Assembly (NCBI GenBank): GCA_003427395.1
Contig: BFEA01000286.1
Span: 1,363,241 to 1,412,371, forward strand
Origin: Chara braunii
Taxonomy: Eukaryota > Streptophyta > Charophyceae > Charales > Characeae
DNA length: 49,131 nt
Reading direction: 5' to 3'
Shown here: positions 19,906 to 30,800 of the stretch, piece after piece
How the letters are laid out: each line of letters opens with the position of its first letter
How positions within the stretch are numbered: position 1 is the first letter of the stretch
Notes under the pieces: model-generated
Databases searched by the model: none
What the model was told of the DNA's origin: nothing
The model's input: the letters and a program-made list of their open reading frames with translations, nothing else
Program-made: the position numbers and the translations under genes

Positions 19906-21134
19906 TCGGCAGGGGGTACTGGTCTTTTGTGTATGTGCTATGTTGGCACGGATGTGGTCAGCTTTTGCGCAAGGTTCGTGCTTCCTCGCGCGAAACATAC
20001 GGCCAGTTTGCCTGGCCCTTACAGGCCTCCAAAGAGTGCTGGAGCCGTAGCCCTTGCAACGAGGGACATCGGTGCAAAGAGCGTGCAAAGAGGTGCCAAT
20101 GTCCTGCTGCAAGCAAATCTTCTTTCGCGATGGTCTGTCGCTGGTTCTGCTGTCCACTGTACAGTCTTCCGACGCACGGTCACGATCGCTGTATCGAGAC
20201 GGAAGGTTGGCCGATATACGGTCATTATGACTGTGCGTTTTTGTTCGGGGAAGATGGAAGTGGAAGTCTGGAGGCTCAGAGTCTCTGTCTGCAAGAGTAA
20301 ACAGCATAGGTACGTCCATCCCGGCGCGTCCTCTCGAGCTGCCGCAGGCGTGCGCAAGGCCTCCTCGCGCAGGGCCCTACGAAATAAATGAGTATTTATT
20401 TTTATTTATATTTATAAATAATAATTCATTATCCAAAAAATAATTCTTTATTTTTCATTGAAAAGGACGCAGTCCGCGCTGGAGGGGTTGTAAGTTATCC
20501 ACTTGTAGCCAACCAAGCGCGTCACGTGGTGCACTTCTGGGGACGTGTGGGAACTTGCTGGAGCTTTCTGAACTGGTTTGCGACGGGACTAGGATGGACT
20601 GGGACTGGGACCCGGATTGGAGGCCCTTGCTTGCAGAAGGTCGGGGAAGAGAATCCAACAGAGCGGAGACCGTGGGCTGCAGGTGGGAACTGGGCTGGGC
20701 AGGCTTTGGACCATGGAGAGGGACCAGGCGCTGCTATCGACTGGGTCGCGACCTAGGAGCACGGAGCGAAACTGGCATGCGTGGAGAGGGAACAGGACGC
20801 AGGACCGCTGCTACTCATCGCGGCCCAAATCTACCTGTCCAGTGGATAGCCCGATGGTTTGTCCCGACATGGGTCCCGCTACTGGTACTTTACTTGATCA
20901 GTCACTGCCAGGCCTTGCCTGCAAAAGTTCTGTCCGGATTTTATTATATGTACCTTATCATGGAAAGACGACCAGGTGCGTGCCAAGTGAGGAAAGGATG
21001 CCCCAGATGCCGTCCGATCTATACATTGGTGTGTTATCGGGAGGTCCGAACCAGAAAATCAATGCAGCCCACGGCCTTGATGCACTCTGTCTGGGCTGAC
21101 AGATCCCGTATACGTTCTACCTTACCCCTTTTAT

Positions 21135-21138
<4 letters not shown>
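19906..21138. other. No gene recognised; AT-rich patch
   Basis: Positions 20390-20460 are an A/T-rich patch of TTTAT repeats. Open frames on the + strand (19927-20391, 20555-21136) show no conserved domain and overlap each other in several frames. Confidence 0.45.

Positions 21139-21202
<64 letters not shown>
21139..21202. repeat. (GA)n microsatellite
   Basis: About 32 uninterrupted GA units. Confidence 0.97.
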
Positions 21203-21206
<4 letters not shown>

Positions 21207-22079
21207 TGGTGGGCAGTGGGCACCCACTTTAGCCCTTTCCCATGAGTAGATCGCGCGACTAGACCACGCATATGGCCTCTGCGTTCTAATCGGAGGAACC
21301 GCGGTTCAAATTCATGTCGGATTATGTGCCTTGAAGCTGAATGGTGCACACAAATGCGACTGTGATAATGGAATCACTCATCTTTTCCCAGGAAATAAAA
21401 ATACAAATGCGACTGTCAATAAGGTCGTGCGCTGGAATACGACTGTCAATGCGAGCATGAGTTTGAGCTACGAAGGATTTGGGAAAAAGAAAAAGAACGA
21501 ACTAGGAAGGATTGAACCAACAGAAACGAAAGAAAGAATAATGTCGGAACCGCGAGGGCACGCTCATATGCCACTCCGCGGCGGTTCGTTGGTCGACGTC
21601 CGACTACTAGATAACTCAGCCCTTACCTGGTCTCAAAATCTGTACAAGTTCGTCGTAAGCTAGCGCGCAACGGGGCACGTGCGCCTGTGATATGATATCT
21701 TGGCGCCCATCGGGTCCGAAACCAGACTAACGAGGCGCAGTCGGCCTGATTCTGGTCCCAAATCAGACTGAGTTCAATTTAAGCTATCACGCCAACGCTC
21801 ACGCTCGGCCTGATCTAGTTTGCATCGGGTAGAGGTTATGTTAATGACCGTATTCACATCTACATGTCATGCTGTCACAGATCACTGACAGAGGTCTATG
21901 TATTGTAAGACAGGTACGAACTAATTTATTTATTTATTTATTTATTATTATTATTTTTTTTTAAAAGGCTAACCCAATTCAATTACCTGTCGAATCTGGA
22001 CAGGACGGCCTTTGCACTGGACTTCTTGTTGTTTTGTTTTGCGGTGGGCTAGTGAAGTTATTGTATCCATCTGGTTCGA
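21203..22079. other. No gene; possible tRNA-like repeat and (TTTA)n
   Basis: A sequence at 21240-21320 ends in GCGGTTCAAATTC, close to a Pol III B box, but its A box is weak. (TTTA)n occurs at 21921-21950. No domain in the ORF at 21331-21663. Confidence 0.35.
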
Positions 22080-22227
22080 GCAGGATTTGTATTCCTGACC
22101 TGTTTATGACCGGTTACGTGTGTGTACCATTCAGCCGCATGGGCTGGGTTCCCGCAGGATTTGAACTCGTGACCTGGTTATGAGCGGTTGCATGTGTGTA
22201 CCATTCAGCCACGTGGCCTGGGTGGGC
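22080..22227 (-). repeat. Two tandem 74-bp tRNA-like repeats
   Basis: Units at 22080-22153 and 22154-22227. On the - strand each reads a GGCTGAATGGTACACAC block (A-box-like D-arm), then CATAA in an anticodon-loop-like position, then a T-arm-like GAGTTCAAATCC in the first-read unit (more degraded in the other). Length and spacing fit a tRNA. A third relative is at 29395-29466. I infer tRNA-derived SINE heads or tRNA pseudogenes; the acceptor stems do not pair well. Confidence 0.6.
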
Positions 22228-22472
22228 AAACGCTGGGACTTTCTTTTCTTTCTTTCCCTGCAAAAGTTGGTATACATTTTCTCGAAGCAATCCTTCCTTC
22301 TGTTAAAGGTTGTGAGCTACTACTGTGTCTATCCTTTGCCCTTTAAAGTTTGAAGTAGGTAAGCATTTCCTTGACGCTCTGGTTGTATGAAAGAATTTTG
22401 CACTGTCTTGTAGCCCTTGCTTCTTCCCGTCTTCTGCCCCTGCATCTCATCTTATTTATAATCGTCTTCATT

Positions 22473-22600
22473 TTCTTTTCTTTTCTTTTCTTTTCTTTTC
22501 TTTTCTTTTCTTTTCTTTTCTTAAAGCACGACCGTATGTGTCCATTCTGGGGAGCGCCAGTTCGGTTCCGTTTTCACCGGCAAGTTATAGAAAGATACAA
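22473..22600 (-). mobile_element. (TTTTC)n tail plus tail-B repeat end
   Basis: A TTTTC pentanucleotide array (22473-22522) is followed by CCATTCTGGGGAGCGCCAG and a CACCGGCAAG block. On the - strand this is a repeat 3' end followed by an A-rich tail. The same block occurs at 23.3 kb (+) and 40.35 kb (-). Confidence 0.6.
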
Positions 22601-23183
22601 GATTTGAAACACCCATGCTTCATTCCATTGAGGTTGAAGGAACTCTAAACAGCATTAATTGCTCGATGTCCTGGAGGACTGACTGTCAGATTGCCGTTTC
22701 CTTCTTAGATCCTCTCAGTCTCGGTCTAAGCCAAGACTGCCAGGAATGCTAGAAACCTAGAAACAAAGTAGGACACCCCAGATAGGGCTGCTACAGCTGC
22801 AGTTGCTGTGGTGGTAAAAAGTTCATGTAAAGTGGCATGCATGCCCGTCACAGGCAAGGACCAGAGGAGAAGGCCCATTGCAGTAGAGAATGCACTCATC
22901 TCATTGTCCTTAGTGGCGAACTGCTCATATTATGTCTGGGTGTAAAGGATTCGCACTTAAAGTTGCCCTAAATACAGCTATGATGACTGGGCGTTCCATT
23001 CGGGCGAACACGGTAGTGAAACATTCACTTGTGGTGTTGCTGGCATAGGCAGTGTGTCTGCAATCAAGAATTACTGTGCTTGCAGTCAAACATTGGGGAA
23101 GAGGACATTCCTGTGGACAGTCTTTGCTGTTGTGCACTAGAAGTAGACTCACATTTTTCCTTCTGTTCGGCTGAAGGACCCTT
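22601..23183. other. No gene recognised
   Basis: Unique-looking sequence without coding motifs; a short segment near 22620-22660 resembles the repeat found after tail-B at 40440. Confidence 0.4.
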
Positions 23184-23385
23184 GACCAGCATTGATTGCT
23201 GCAGGTGCGTGGACTGTCAGCTTGCTGGTGGAATAAGAAGCGGACTGATGCTCCCCATAGACCAGCATTGATTGCTGCAGGTGCGTGGACTGTCAGCTTG
23301 CCGGTGGAATAAGAAGCGGACTGATGCTCCCCAGAATGGATATGGAGCCAGGCCCATAAGGGCCTGTTTTGATTGAAAAAAAACA
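23184..23385 (+). repeat. 76-bp tandem duplication within a tail-B repeat end
   Basis: Units 23184-23259 and 23260-23335 both start GACCAGCATTGATTGCTGCA and differ at very few positions. The second runs into CTCCCCAGAATGG, the tail-B block (here on the + strand), and an A-run at 23377-23385. Confidence 0.85.
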
Positions 23386-24123
23386 GAAAAACGGTAGACT
23401 CACATTCTATTACGCAGAACAACTTGTTATCAGTACGCAGCTCATGGCCTCAACCATAGCGTCATCATTCCACAATTCTCCAGTGCTCACAAACTTGGAC
23501 GAGAACCCTGACGTGACGACGTTTCTAAAGCATACAGGCTAGAATGTGGGGGAGATGTTGAAGGCTCTCTTGCTCTGGCAAGCAATATTATTATGTATCT
23601 TAAAGACCCAGGATGTCAGCAAAACCTGCTGGTGAAAAGCAGGGCTGCGCTTTTGGATGTGGTGGCCTGCCTGTGGGCATTTCAATTCATTCAGAGGTCC
23701 GCAGAGGTCTGCAGAAGGGTGCGCCATGCTAGCGGTTTTTCATTGCAGTCTGCAGTGCGTCAAACATAAAACTTCTTCTGCAGCGTAGTTATTGCCTTCT
23801 GGGCTTGCCAAGCCAAATCATTATCGCCATCCTGAGGATGGCCAGCACCGGTTGGAAATGCGCATTGTGGTATGAGGTTGCGGGTTCAAGACGCAATTGC
23901 AGCCTTGCACATGGACACCGGCAGGGCGTTAGAGTGATGCACGGCTGGACACACACCCCCTTGGGCTGATGCACGGTAAGCTTATACAGACACTGCCTGC
24001 GCACCACCCAAGGGTTGTCCATGGTTTTGTATGTCGGGTCTTGATACTGCGTGGGTTGCTTGCGGCTGTTGCTCGTGGTTGTTCTGTTGATCTCCCCAGT
24101 CTAGCATATCATACACAGGGGCC
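23386..24123. other. No gene; weak tRNA-like segment
   Basis: 23836-23893 contains GATGGCCAGCACCGGTTGG followed about 30 bases later by GCGGGTTCAAGAC, a plausible but degraded A-box/B-box pair. Nothing else is recognisable. Confidence 0.35.
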
Positions 24124-24200
24124 GTTTGCGATTGTCGCTCAAATGGTAGAGTCTTCAGGTCACATGTCATAGATCACGGGTTTGAGTCTGGCTTGGGACT
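24124..24200 (+). repeat. tRNA-like Pol III repeat (SINE head)
   Basis: GTCGCTCAAATGGTAGAG at 24134 is a good tRNA D-arm/A box, and CACGGGTTTGAGTC at 24175 is a T-arm/B box at normal tRNA spacing. The acceptor stem is not conserved, so a tRNA-derived SINE or pseudogene is more likely than a functional tRNA. Confidence 0.5.
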
Positions 24201-25871
24201 TTGGGAGGGGTTCTTGTCCAGCTTGGCCTGTTATCTCTTCAAACGAACTCATAGTTCCCTTTACATAGTACTGCACATATCTGGCCTTCGGGCACATACA
24301 TCTCGCCATGCAGTTACACAGAGCACACATAGCCTTCGGGCAGACACAAAAAGCATGGCCCTATGGGCTCACACAAACATACGTAGCCTCTGGCCCCACA
24401 CACATACACACAATTACGATACTGGGCTGGGGGGTTCTATCAGGTATATGACGGGGTCTACTCACGCATGGCTTAGCTCTAGGGTAGGGTAGGGATATAA
24501 GTCGCTCCGGCTAGTCTGAGTTCCGCCTAGCCTTGGGAAAGCTAGGGGAAGGATGGTAGGATGTGTCTGCGGGCGCTGGCTTGCCTTGCTTAGGTAATCC
24601 TGCTGGGTAGACTCTCTGAATTGGGCCTGTAGAAGATTTCATGAGCCTGGTGTCTGAAGTTCCCGTACGGCAAGGTTCGTCCACTTCCGCTTCCATTAGG
24701 GCTGGGAGGTTGGCCCAGCCTTGGTGCTTGTCACTGCTGTCTGGTCCAAGTTGCCCTCGATACTGGTAGGGTGATGGTCCTGAGTGCTGGTCACACTGAG
24801 GTAGGATAGCAGGGACAGGGGGTGTGCTGGGAGTATTAACATGGGGATGGGTAGGGCAGGTGGTCTATCCTGTCAGGACAACCATTGGCTGCCGCTACCA
24901 GCAATCACCGTGGGTCTGGTCCTTGGCCTCTACGACACCCTGGGCTTAAAAAAGGATGGCCTTCTATATCATCAACTTGGCATGCAATTGTCAAGAAGCC
25001 AGATGTCTATACAGATGGCTACAATGTTAGGCCTGCGGATACATGTTTGTTGCAGAGTCCGCAGAGATTATGGTGCGACCTCATACCCACTGTTTCGGAT
25101 TCTAAGTGTGTCTGTTACGGGCCCAGCCAGGGCTCGATCCCTGGTCCGCGGGGTACCACCCGCCAGGCTGCTATTCTATTTTTTTTGGAGTTTCTGATCT
25201 CCGGTTCCTGACTGTTGGCGCCCTCTGCAGTTGGCGCCCGTTCTCAAATCCCACCTCTGCCACTTTCGGATTTCGTACTTGGCGCCATCCGGCATTCTGG
25301 CGCTCAGGCTCAGATCTTCGATTTTCAGTTCAGCCCCGAGGCAAATTGCACTTTTGCCCTCGGACTCAACTCGAGTCCGGTACTTAAGACCGGACTCAAG
25401 CTGAGTTCGGGGACTCAGTTTTCAGCCTCAGTGCTTGTGCTTCAGTGTGACTTGCTGCGACATTGTGTACGGAACCAAGCTTGCGACTTTGCGACTTTGC
25501 CACTTTGTAATCGTGTCCGTCGAGTCGTGTCGAGTCCGTGTAGAGTTGAGTGAGTGTGTGTGTGTGTGTGCTCTCACTCCCTCCCTCTCTCTGTCCCGAC
25601 CTCGCTGCTCTGCCTCAGCCCCGTCACAATGTCTTTCTTCTCATGTGCTGGGGTGCTTTGTAACTCTGTCCCATGGAATGCCGGACTGATCTTGTTGGGT
25701 TGGCAATTTCGCATCCAATACATCTGGCCTGGGGGTTCTGGCTCTTAGACTGGTACTTGGAGGAACCTCTCTGATCCACTTTCTCTGCCTAATTAGGCTG
25801 GGACACTGACCTCTAGATGACCACTTCATCCCGTCTGGCCTGAGGGCAGTGCGTCTAGTGCTGTTAACTGC
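24201..25871. other. No gene recognised; short repeats
   Basis: 24280-24410 holds four degenerate copies of a GCCTTCGGGCACACACAT-like unit. 25130-25150 contains a small palindrome CCAGGGCTCGATCCCTGG. 25340-25420 is rich in GGACTC/GAGTCC words. (TG)n near 25555. Confidence 0.45.
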
Positions 25872-26107
25872 GTTTTCGTTAAAATTGAGTTTTTTTCCGT
25901 TTTGCAATTCGTACTGGAGTGAGCTGAAGAGGTCATTTGGCTTGTCCGATGAGGGCCATATTTTGGGATGAGTGGTGGTCTCATGGATGATCATCCCGAA
26001 AAATAGCCCTTACCAGATAGGCCAATTGACCTCTTCAGGTCATTCAAGTACAAATTGCGAAATGGAAAAAAAAAAACTTTACAATAAAAATCAATTTTAA
26101 CGAAAAC
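25872..26107. mobile_element. 236-bp foldback element with ~110-bp inverted arms
   Basis: The left arm begins GTTTTCGTTAAAATTGA and the right arm ends with its reverse complement. Pairing continues inward through GCAATT, CTGAAGAGGTCA and GGGATGA with scattered mismatches. No ORF. A target duplication is not evident at the arm ends. Confidence 0.75.
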
Positions 26108-26740
26108 ACTTCTGTCATCTGTCAACTGCTTTCTGATCTCTGTCTTCCTGAACTCCATGATTTGCTTCCTGTGCAATCAGACTCGCTGTCTTTTCTGCTT
26201 CACATACATGCAAACAGATGGTGATTCACACTGGCGCACAGCGCCCACTCAAAACTCAGAGATATGGAACTCCAGAACACAGTTCAGGCGCAAACTTGCT
26301 TCAACAGGCTATGGCGCTTCAGCGCCTGTACAACCCAACTCTCGTTATGGTATCCAACACCACTGTTCGCACACACTCAACTCTGGATCACCCTGAATAC
26401 GCCCCGCCCAAACACACACACTTGCGTCTCTCTCCTAACTACAGCGGCTATGGCCGCTTCACCATTAACTATGGCTATACTGACTTCTTCCAGCCCTCTT
26501 CGACCTCAGGCGCTCTGCAGACCACCTCGCACAAGTCGCTTGAGACAGCGCTTCCGCATGGCTTACGCAGCGAATGAATGAGTCCCTGGACGCTGCCGCT
26601 TGATTTATACTTCTGTTGGTCGCTGGTCTGCCTCTTTCCTCCAGGCCCTCGGTGCACACAGTCCCACACGGTACTTGCTTGACTGGACTGCAACTGACTG
26701 GACCGGTACCGCTAACTGCACTGCGTTGGAGTTGCACTGC
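26108..26740. other. No gene recognised; GCGC-rich repeat-like segment
   Basis: Rich in AGCGC/GGCGC words and similar in style to 43460-43640 and 45160-45230 (for example CTATGGCCGC). The ORFs present lack domains. Confidence 0.4.
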
Positions 26741-26894
26741 CTACTCGACACAGCTGGACCTACGACTTACCTACAGACCTCTAGCCTAGCAGTTTCGACC
26801 TCTGCACATCTGTAACCCTACTCGACACAGCTGGACCTACGACTTACCTACAGATCTCTAGCCTAGCAGTTTCGACCTCTGCACATCTGTAACC
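26741..26894. repeat. 77-bp tandem duplication
   Basis: Units 26741-26817 and 26818-26894, both beginning CTACTCGACACAGCTGGACC, are almost identical (GACCT versus GATCT), so the duplication is young. Confidence 0.95.
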
Positions 26895-27728
26895 CCTACT
26901 TGACAGATCTATAGATCAAACCCCTACGACTACAGGGACCTATGACAAGGTACAGTCACTACCAAAACACAGGTCGTGGGTTCAAAACACACAGGGTTCT
27001 ACTCGATACTGTACACGGGTGCAGGTAACGTCTAGGGATCGAACCCTGGGATCGGCATCTGCCTCTGCAAAGGTGAAAACCGTTTCACCTGCACTGTGTC
27101 TTCCTGAAACCCCTGATTCATCCAAGTCCCAGACTTTCACCCTTTCTCCTGGGTGCAAATTGACAACCCTTTCTTTAGGCATTGGCTTATATGTCACTGG
27201 ATGTCCTGCTGCTCTCCCTCCTATTCACTTTTGTCTTCTTGAATCGCGGATACCAAACAACTTGGATAACTTTCCCTTATCCTGTTGCCTCCGACCAACT
27301 CCTCCAGAATGCCTCTTCTGGATCCGCTTTAATGGCATGTCATCATCGTCCATCCAAATCGCATCCCAATCTCCATGAATGCTGCAGTGAGGGCCTATGC
27401 ATGCTCAATGTCTCCTTCAAAATTACAAGCAGTTAGCGTGCCGAAAGAGCACAGGTGGGCGCAACAATATTTTCGGGCTTTGCCATTTCTTGCAATAGGA
27501 TTGAAGAATTTGAAGGATCAAGTTGCACTTGACTTCTTTGGAAATGTATCTGGCTTTCACAATGTCACGGTGTCATGTATAATTCTCTGGAATCTCTGCC
27601 AATTGTGCCAAATGAATAAGCTACATCATTGTTTGTGACGGCCATGTGTTGGAGGTTGAGAAACAGGAACCTGATAACTCCCATAGCCACATGACATTTG
27701 GGTCCTCCATGGGCATCTCCTTGTGCAG
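26895..27728. other. Upstream of the first visible NAXD exon
   Basis: I could not find the preceding NAXD exon here. A B-box-like GGGTTCGATCCC lies on the - strand near 27033-27048 without a matching A box. The 27420-27640 segment looks coding-like on the - strand but matches nothing I know. Confidence 0.4.
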
Positions 27729-27805
27729 GCAAGATAGCTGTTGTGGGAGGTTGCAGGGAATACACCGGGGCTCCATATTTTGCAGCAATATCTGCACTAA
27801 AGCTC
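27729..27805 (+). CDS. NAXD: NAXD exon a
   Basis: Acceptor TTGTGCAG before 27729 and donor GTATGC after 27805. Two bases complete a split codon, then 25 codons beginning [15 protein letters not shown]. This is the first strand-loop of the ribokinase-like fold. Confidence 0.88.
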
Positions 27806-30800
27806 GTATGCTCTTTTTTCCAACCTCACCCTGAAGAACCTCTCCTGCTTCCCCAATCAATACGCCCACCTAAGATCATATGAGCTTTTCTCTAACCTCA
27901 CTCTCAATCCCTTTATTTGTTTCCCCCTCCCTTTGTTCTTTGTTTGTAAGCATGTCATACCAAGAAGATGCTCGGTTATCGATCATTGTATGTCATTGAG
28001 CTGTTTGGTTGGTAATATCCATATCATTACGTTTTCTTCCCTTTCTATTTTGTGTTTCTATTGCATGCATTTCACTTTGTTGAATGTTGAGGTGTGTGTG
28101 GTTCACAACGTTATCTCACTGACTCCTGTGCACTTCAGTTCATGTTTCAATCAATTCCGTGCACTTTCAGTTTATGTTTCAATCACCTTTGTGTGCTCCA
28201 GTTTACGTATTGAATCAACTCCGCATGCTTCAGTTTATGTTCCAATTGATTCTGTGCGCTTCAGTTTATGCTTCAATCGACTCTATGCAGCTCAGTATAT
28301 GTGCTGGTGAATCTGTGCTGTGTTAAGCTCAATTGGACTGTTCTTTTTCCATTGGCATGCATTTGGGATGAAGAGTATGGGATAAAGCTCCATATTGTGA
28401 CAATGTACACGAGCACGCGATGGGGATGCTGGGAATACTTTTCAGAAGCCTTTCTGCAGTTGTGTGCTGCCACATGTGTGAAGAGGGCTGCCTTCCTGTT
28501 AGCATTCTTTCTTTTGTATCATTGTTACGTGAGAGATGATGGTCCACTGGATGATTCATGAGGCGTATCGGCTCGGAAGAAGCAAATTCTAGAACGTTTC
28601 GTTGCCCGGTACTAAATACGGCTGGATAGCTCTTGTCAAGTTGTCACTCACATCTATTGCATCAAGTTTTGCCAGATAGTTGTTGTTGTTCACAGTCATC
28701 ACTGGCAAAGGTTACATTCTCTTGGAGTCTATAACTTGCTGTGTGGCTGATTGGGAACTGAGGTATGTGGACCCACATGCATTATGTGAAACTTGCACAT
28801 TGACAGAGTTAAACTACCATTACATCCGAAGAAGGAGATCGAGCCTCTCCTAAAAAAAAAGGAAGCCATGAACTGCCGATTCATTTTATCGATGGTCCGT
28901 GGCCTCCTTGGAGAGGCTCAATCTGCTTTTTCGGATGTACTGGTGGTTGTACTGGTGGTTTAACCACCAGTACATCCGAACGAGGAGATTGAGCCTCGCC
29001 TAAAAAATAGGAGGCCATGAACCGCCGACTCATTTTATCAACAGCCCATGGCCTCCGAAGTTTTAGGAGAGGCTCAATCTGCTTTTTTCAAGTTTTTTGG
29101 GTGTACTGGTGGTTTAAACCACTTTGCCTTTTCTGATGGCCCTGGTTACCAGGAGGCCTTCCCTGTTCCAGCTGGGCCACTGTGTCCCCCACTCCCTCTC
29201 GTCTGGAGGAGTTGACCTGATTTCACAGGAGGTGGTGGTGGTTTAAATGCTGCGAGAGAATTCTTGTCGTTCACATTTGTTAACGGGAGGTTCCATCACT
29301 AAGTATTTTGCTGTTGGGGTGAATAGCGAACTCTGCATGTGCCAGAGTGTGGAAATTGCAAGTACTGCGGACCTTGCTGTCATGCTGATTTTGTCGGGAT
29401 CCGAACTCACAATCTGTTTACTAATACGCACATGTGTGTACCATTCAGCCACATGGGCTGGGTGTTAGCCAGTGTATTTTCAGTTTTGTAATCAAATGGT
29501 GCCATCAAATGTTCCGGAGACATACCGGTCCGAAGGATGTTTCTTCCTCCTCCTCCTCCTCCTCCCTCTTTGTTAGTGTTTGTTGTTCTTGTCGTTGCTT
29601 CTGCTGCTGTCATTTTTATTGTTGTTTGCTGTGGTCATTTGTCGTTGTCTTGTTCTTGCCGTTATTATTTTGTTGTATTTGTTTTTTGTGCTGGTGCCAT
29701 GTTGTTGATGTGCTTCTTGTTGTTGCTGCTGCTGCTTCTGTCTTTTTTTTTCTTTTGTTGCTGCTGTCATTTTTCATCGTGTTGTTGTTTTGTTGTTTTC
29801 ATTTTTTGTGGTTCTTTGCTCAACTTTGTTGTTGTCAGTTGTCATATTCCATTTCGTTGTTGCATACATCTTTCTCGAGGAAAAAACTGGAAATGGGAAA
29901 TGTTGGAAATAAAGTTGAACGGCAAATATTGCTGTGTCAAAGGTTGTGCCTGAAGTTACAGGGTCCTTGGTCTTTTGTATAGCTAGATTCAGCTGGCGGG
30001 ATGCCACTAACGTGGCTTTGCTTTTTTCAGCCACTGCCTGCCCCTGAAACATATCTCACCTCCTTGGCCTCATGCTTGGCTACCAGTGTAGGTTCAGGTG
30101 TTAGGCTGTCAGTATAAGTTTGCTAGATTTGCTAGACTTTCAGTGTAGGGGCAGAGTGATTTATTGGGGCTGTCATAAATATGTGGAGAAGGGACACTGT
30201 CTGATTAGATTGGCTGGATGTCTATCAGGGAGCTGACCTTTCACATGTCTTCTGTACCAAAGATGCGGGACCGGTGATTAAGAGCTACAGTCCAGAGCTG
30301 ATTGTGCACCCTGTACTGAAGGAATCGTACGATGCCAAGTAAGCAATAGCAATCTGTGTGACCTTGCGTCCATGCTGAACCCTTGCTTTTCTCCTTGCAG
30401 GCACCTGTCAAGTAGATAATAAGGGAAAGCACCCCTCTCACCTTCCTCGCCTCCTGCTCTCTTGATTTCGGTGTTCTGCTGGCTCTTGTCTTGTGCGCTC
30501 TTGTCCGTATGCGCTTCACTATTGACCAGTTGCTGTTAGGATGAATTGCCAAATGGAGCTGCCCTCTTCCCCCAAGCACAAGGCACCCGGATCATGAAAT
30601 TATACAAGTGATCTTTGTGTCGTGATACAACCATAATCGGGGTGCGTTGTATTGGGGGAAACACAGTAGGAGGATAATAAACCCCTGCCCTGGGATGGTG
30701 CAGGGTTCGATGAAGTTCACCCTCAATGCAGCAGTCGATTCATGTGCCAGTGGACTCATTGGGGGAAGGATGTAACTAAAGATTGAACATTTGAAGTGGA

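Noticed and set aside
24280-24410. CRISPR-like array from repeated GCCTTCGGGC words
   Set aside because: Repeats are degenerate, irregularly spaced and in eukaryotic DNA; simply a decayed tandem repeat.
25210-25240. TTGGCGCCC words as a retroviral primer-binding site
   Set aside because: No LTR end or gag follows, and the match to a tRNA 3' end is too short.
29434-29982. Cys/Phe/Val-rich 182-codon frame resembling a membrane protein
   Set aside because: It is a translation of TTG/TTC/TCC triplet repeats, not a gene.
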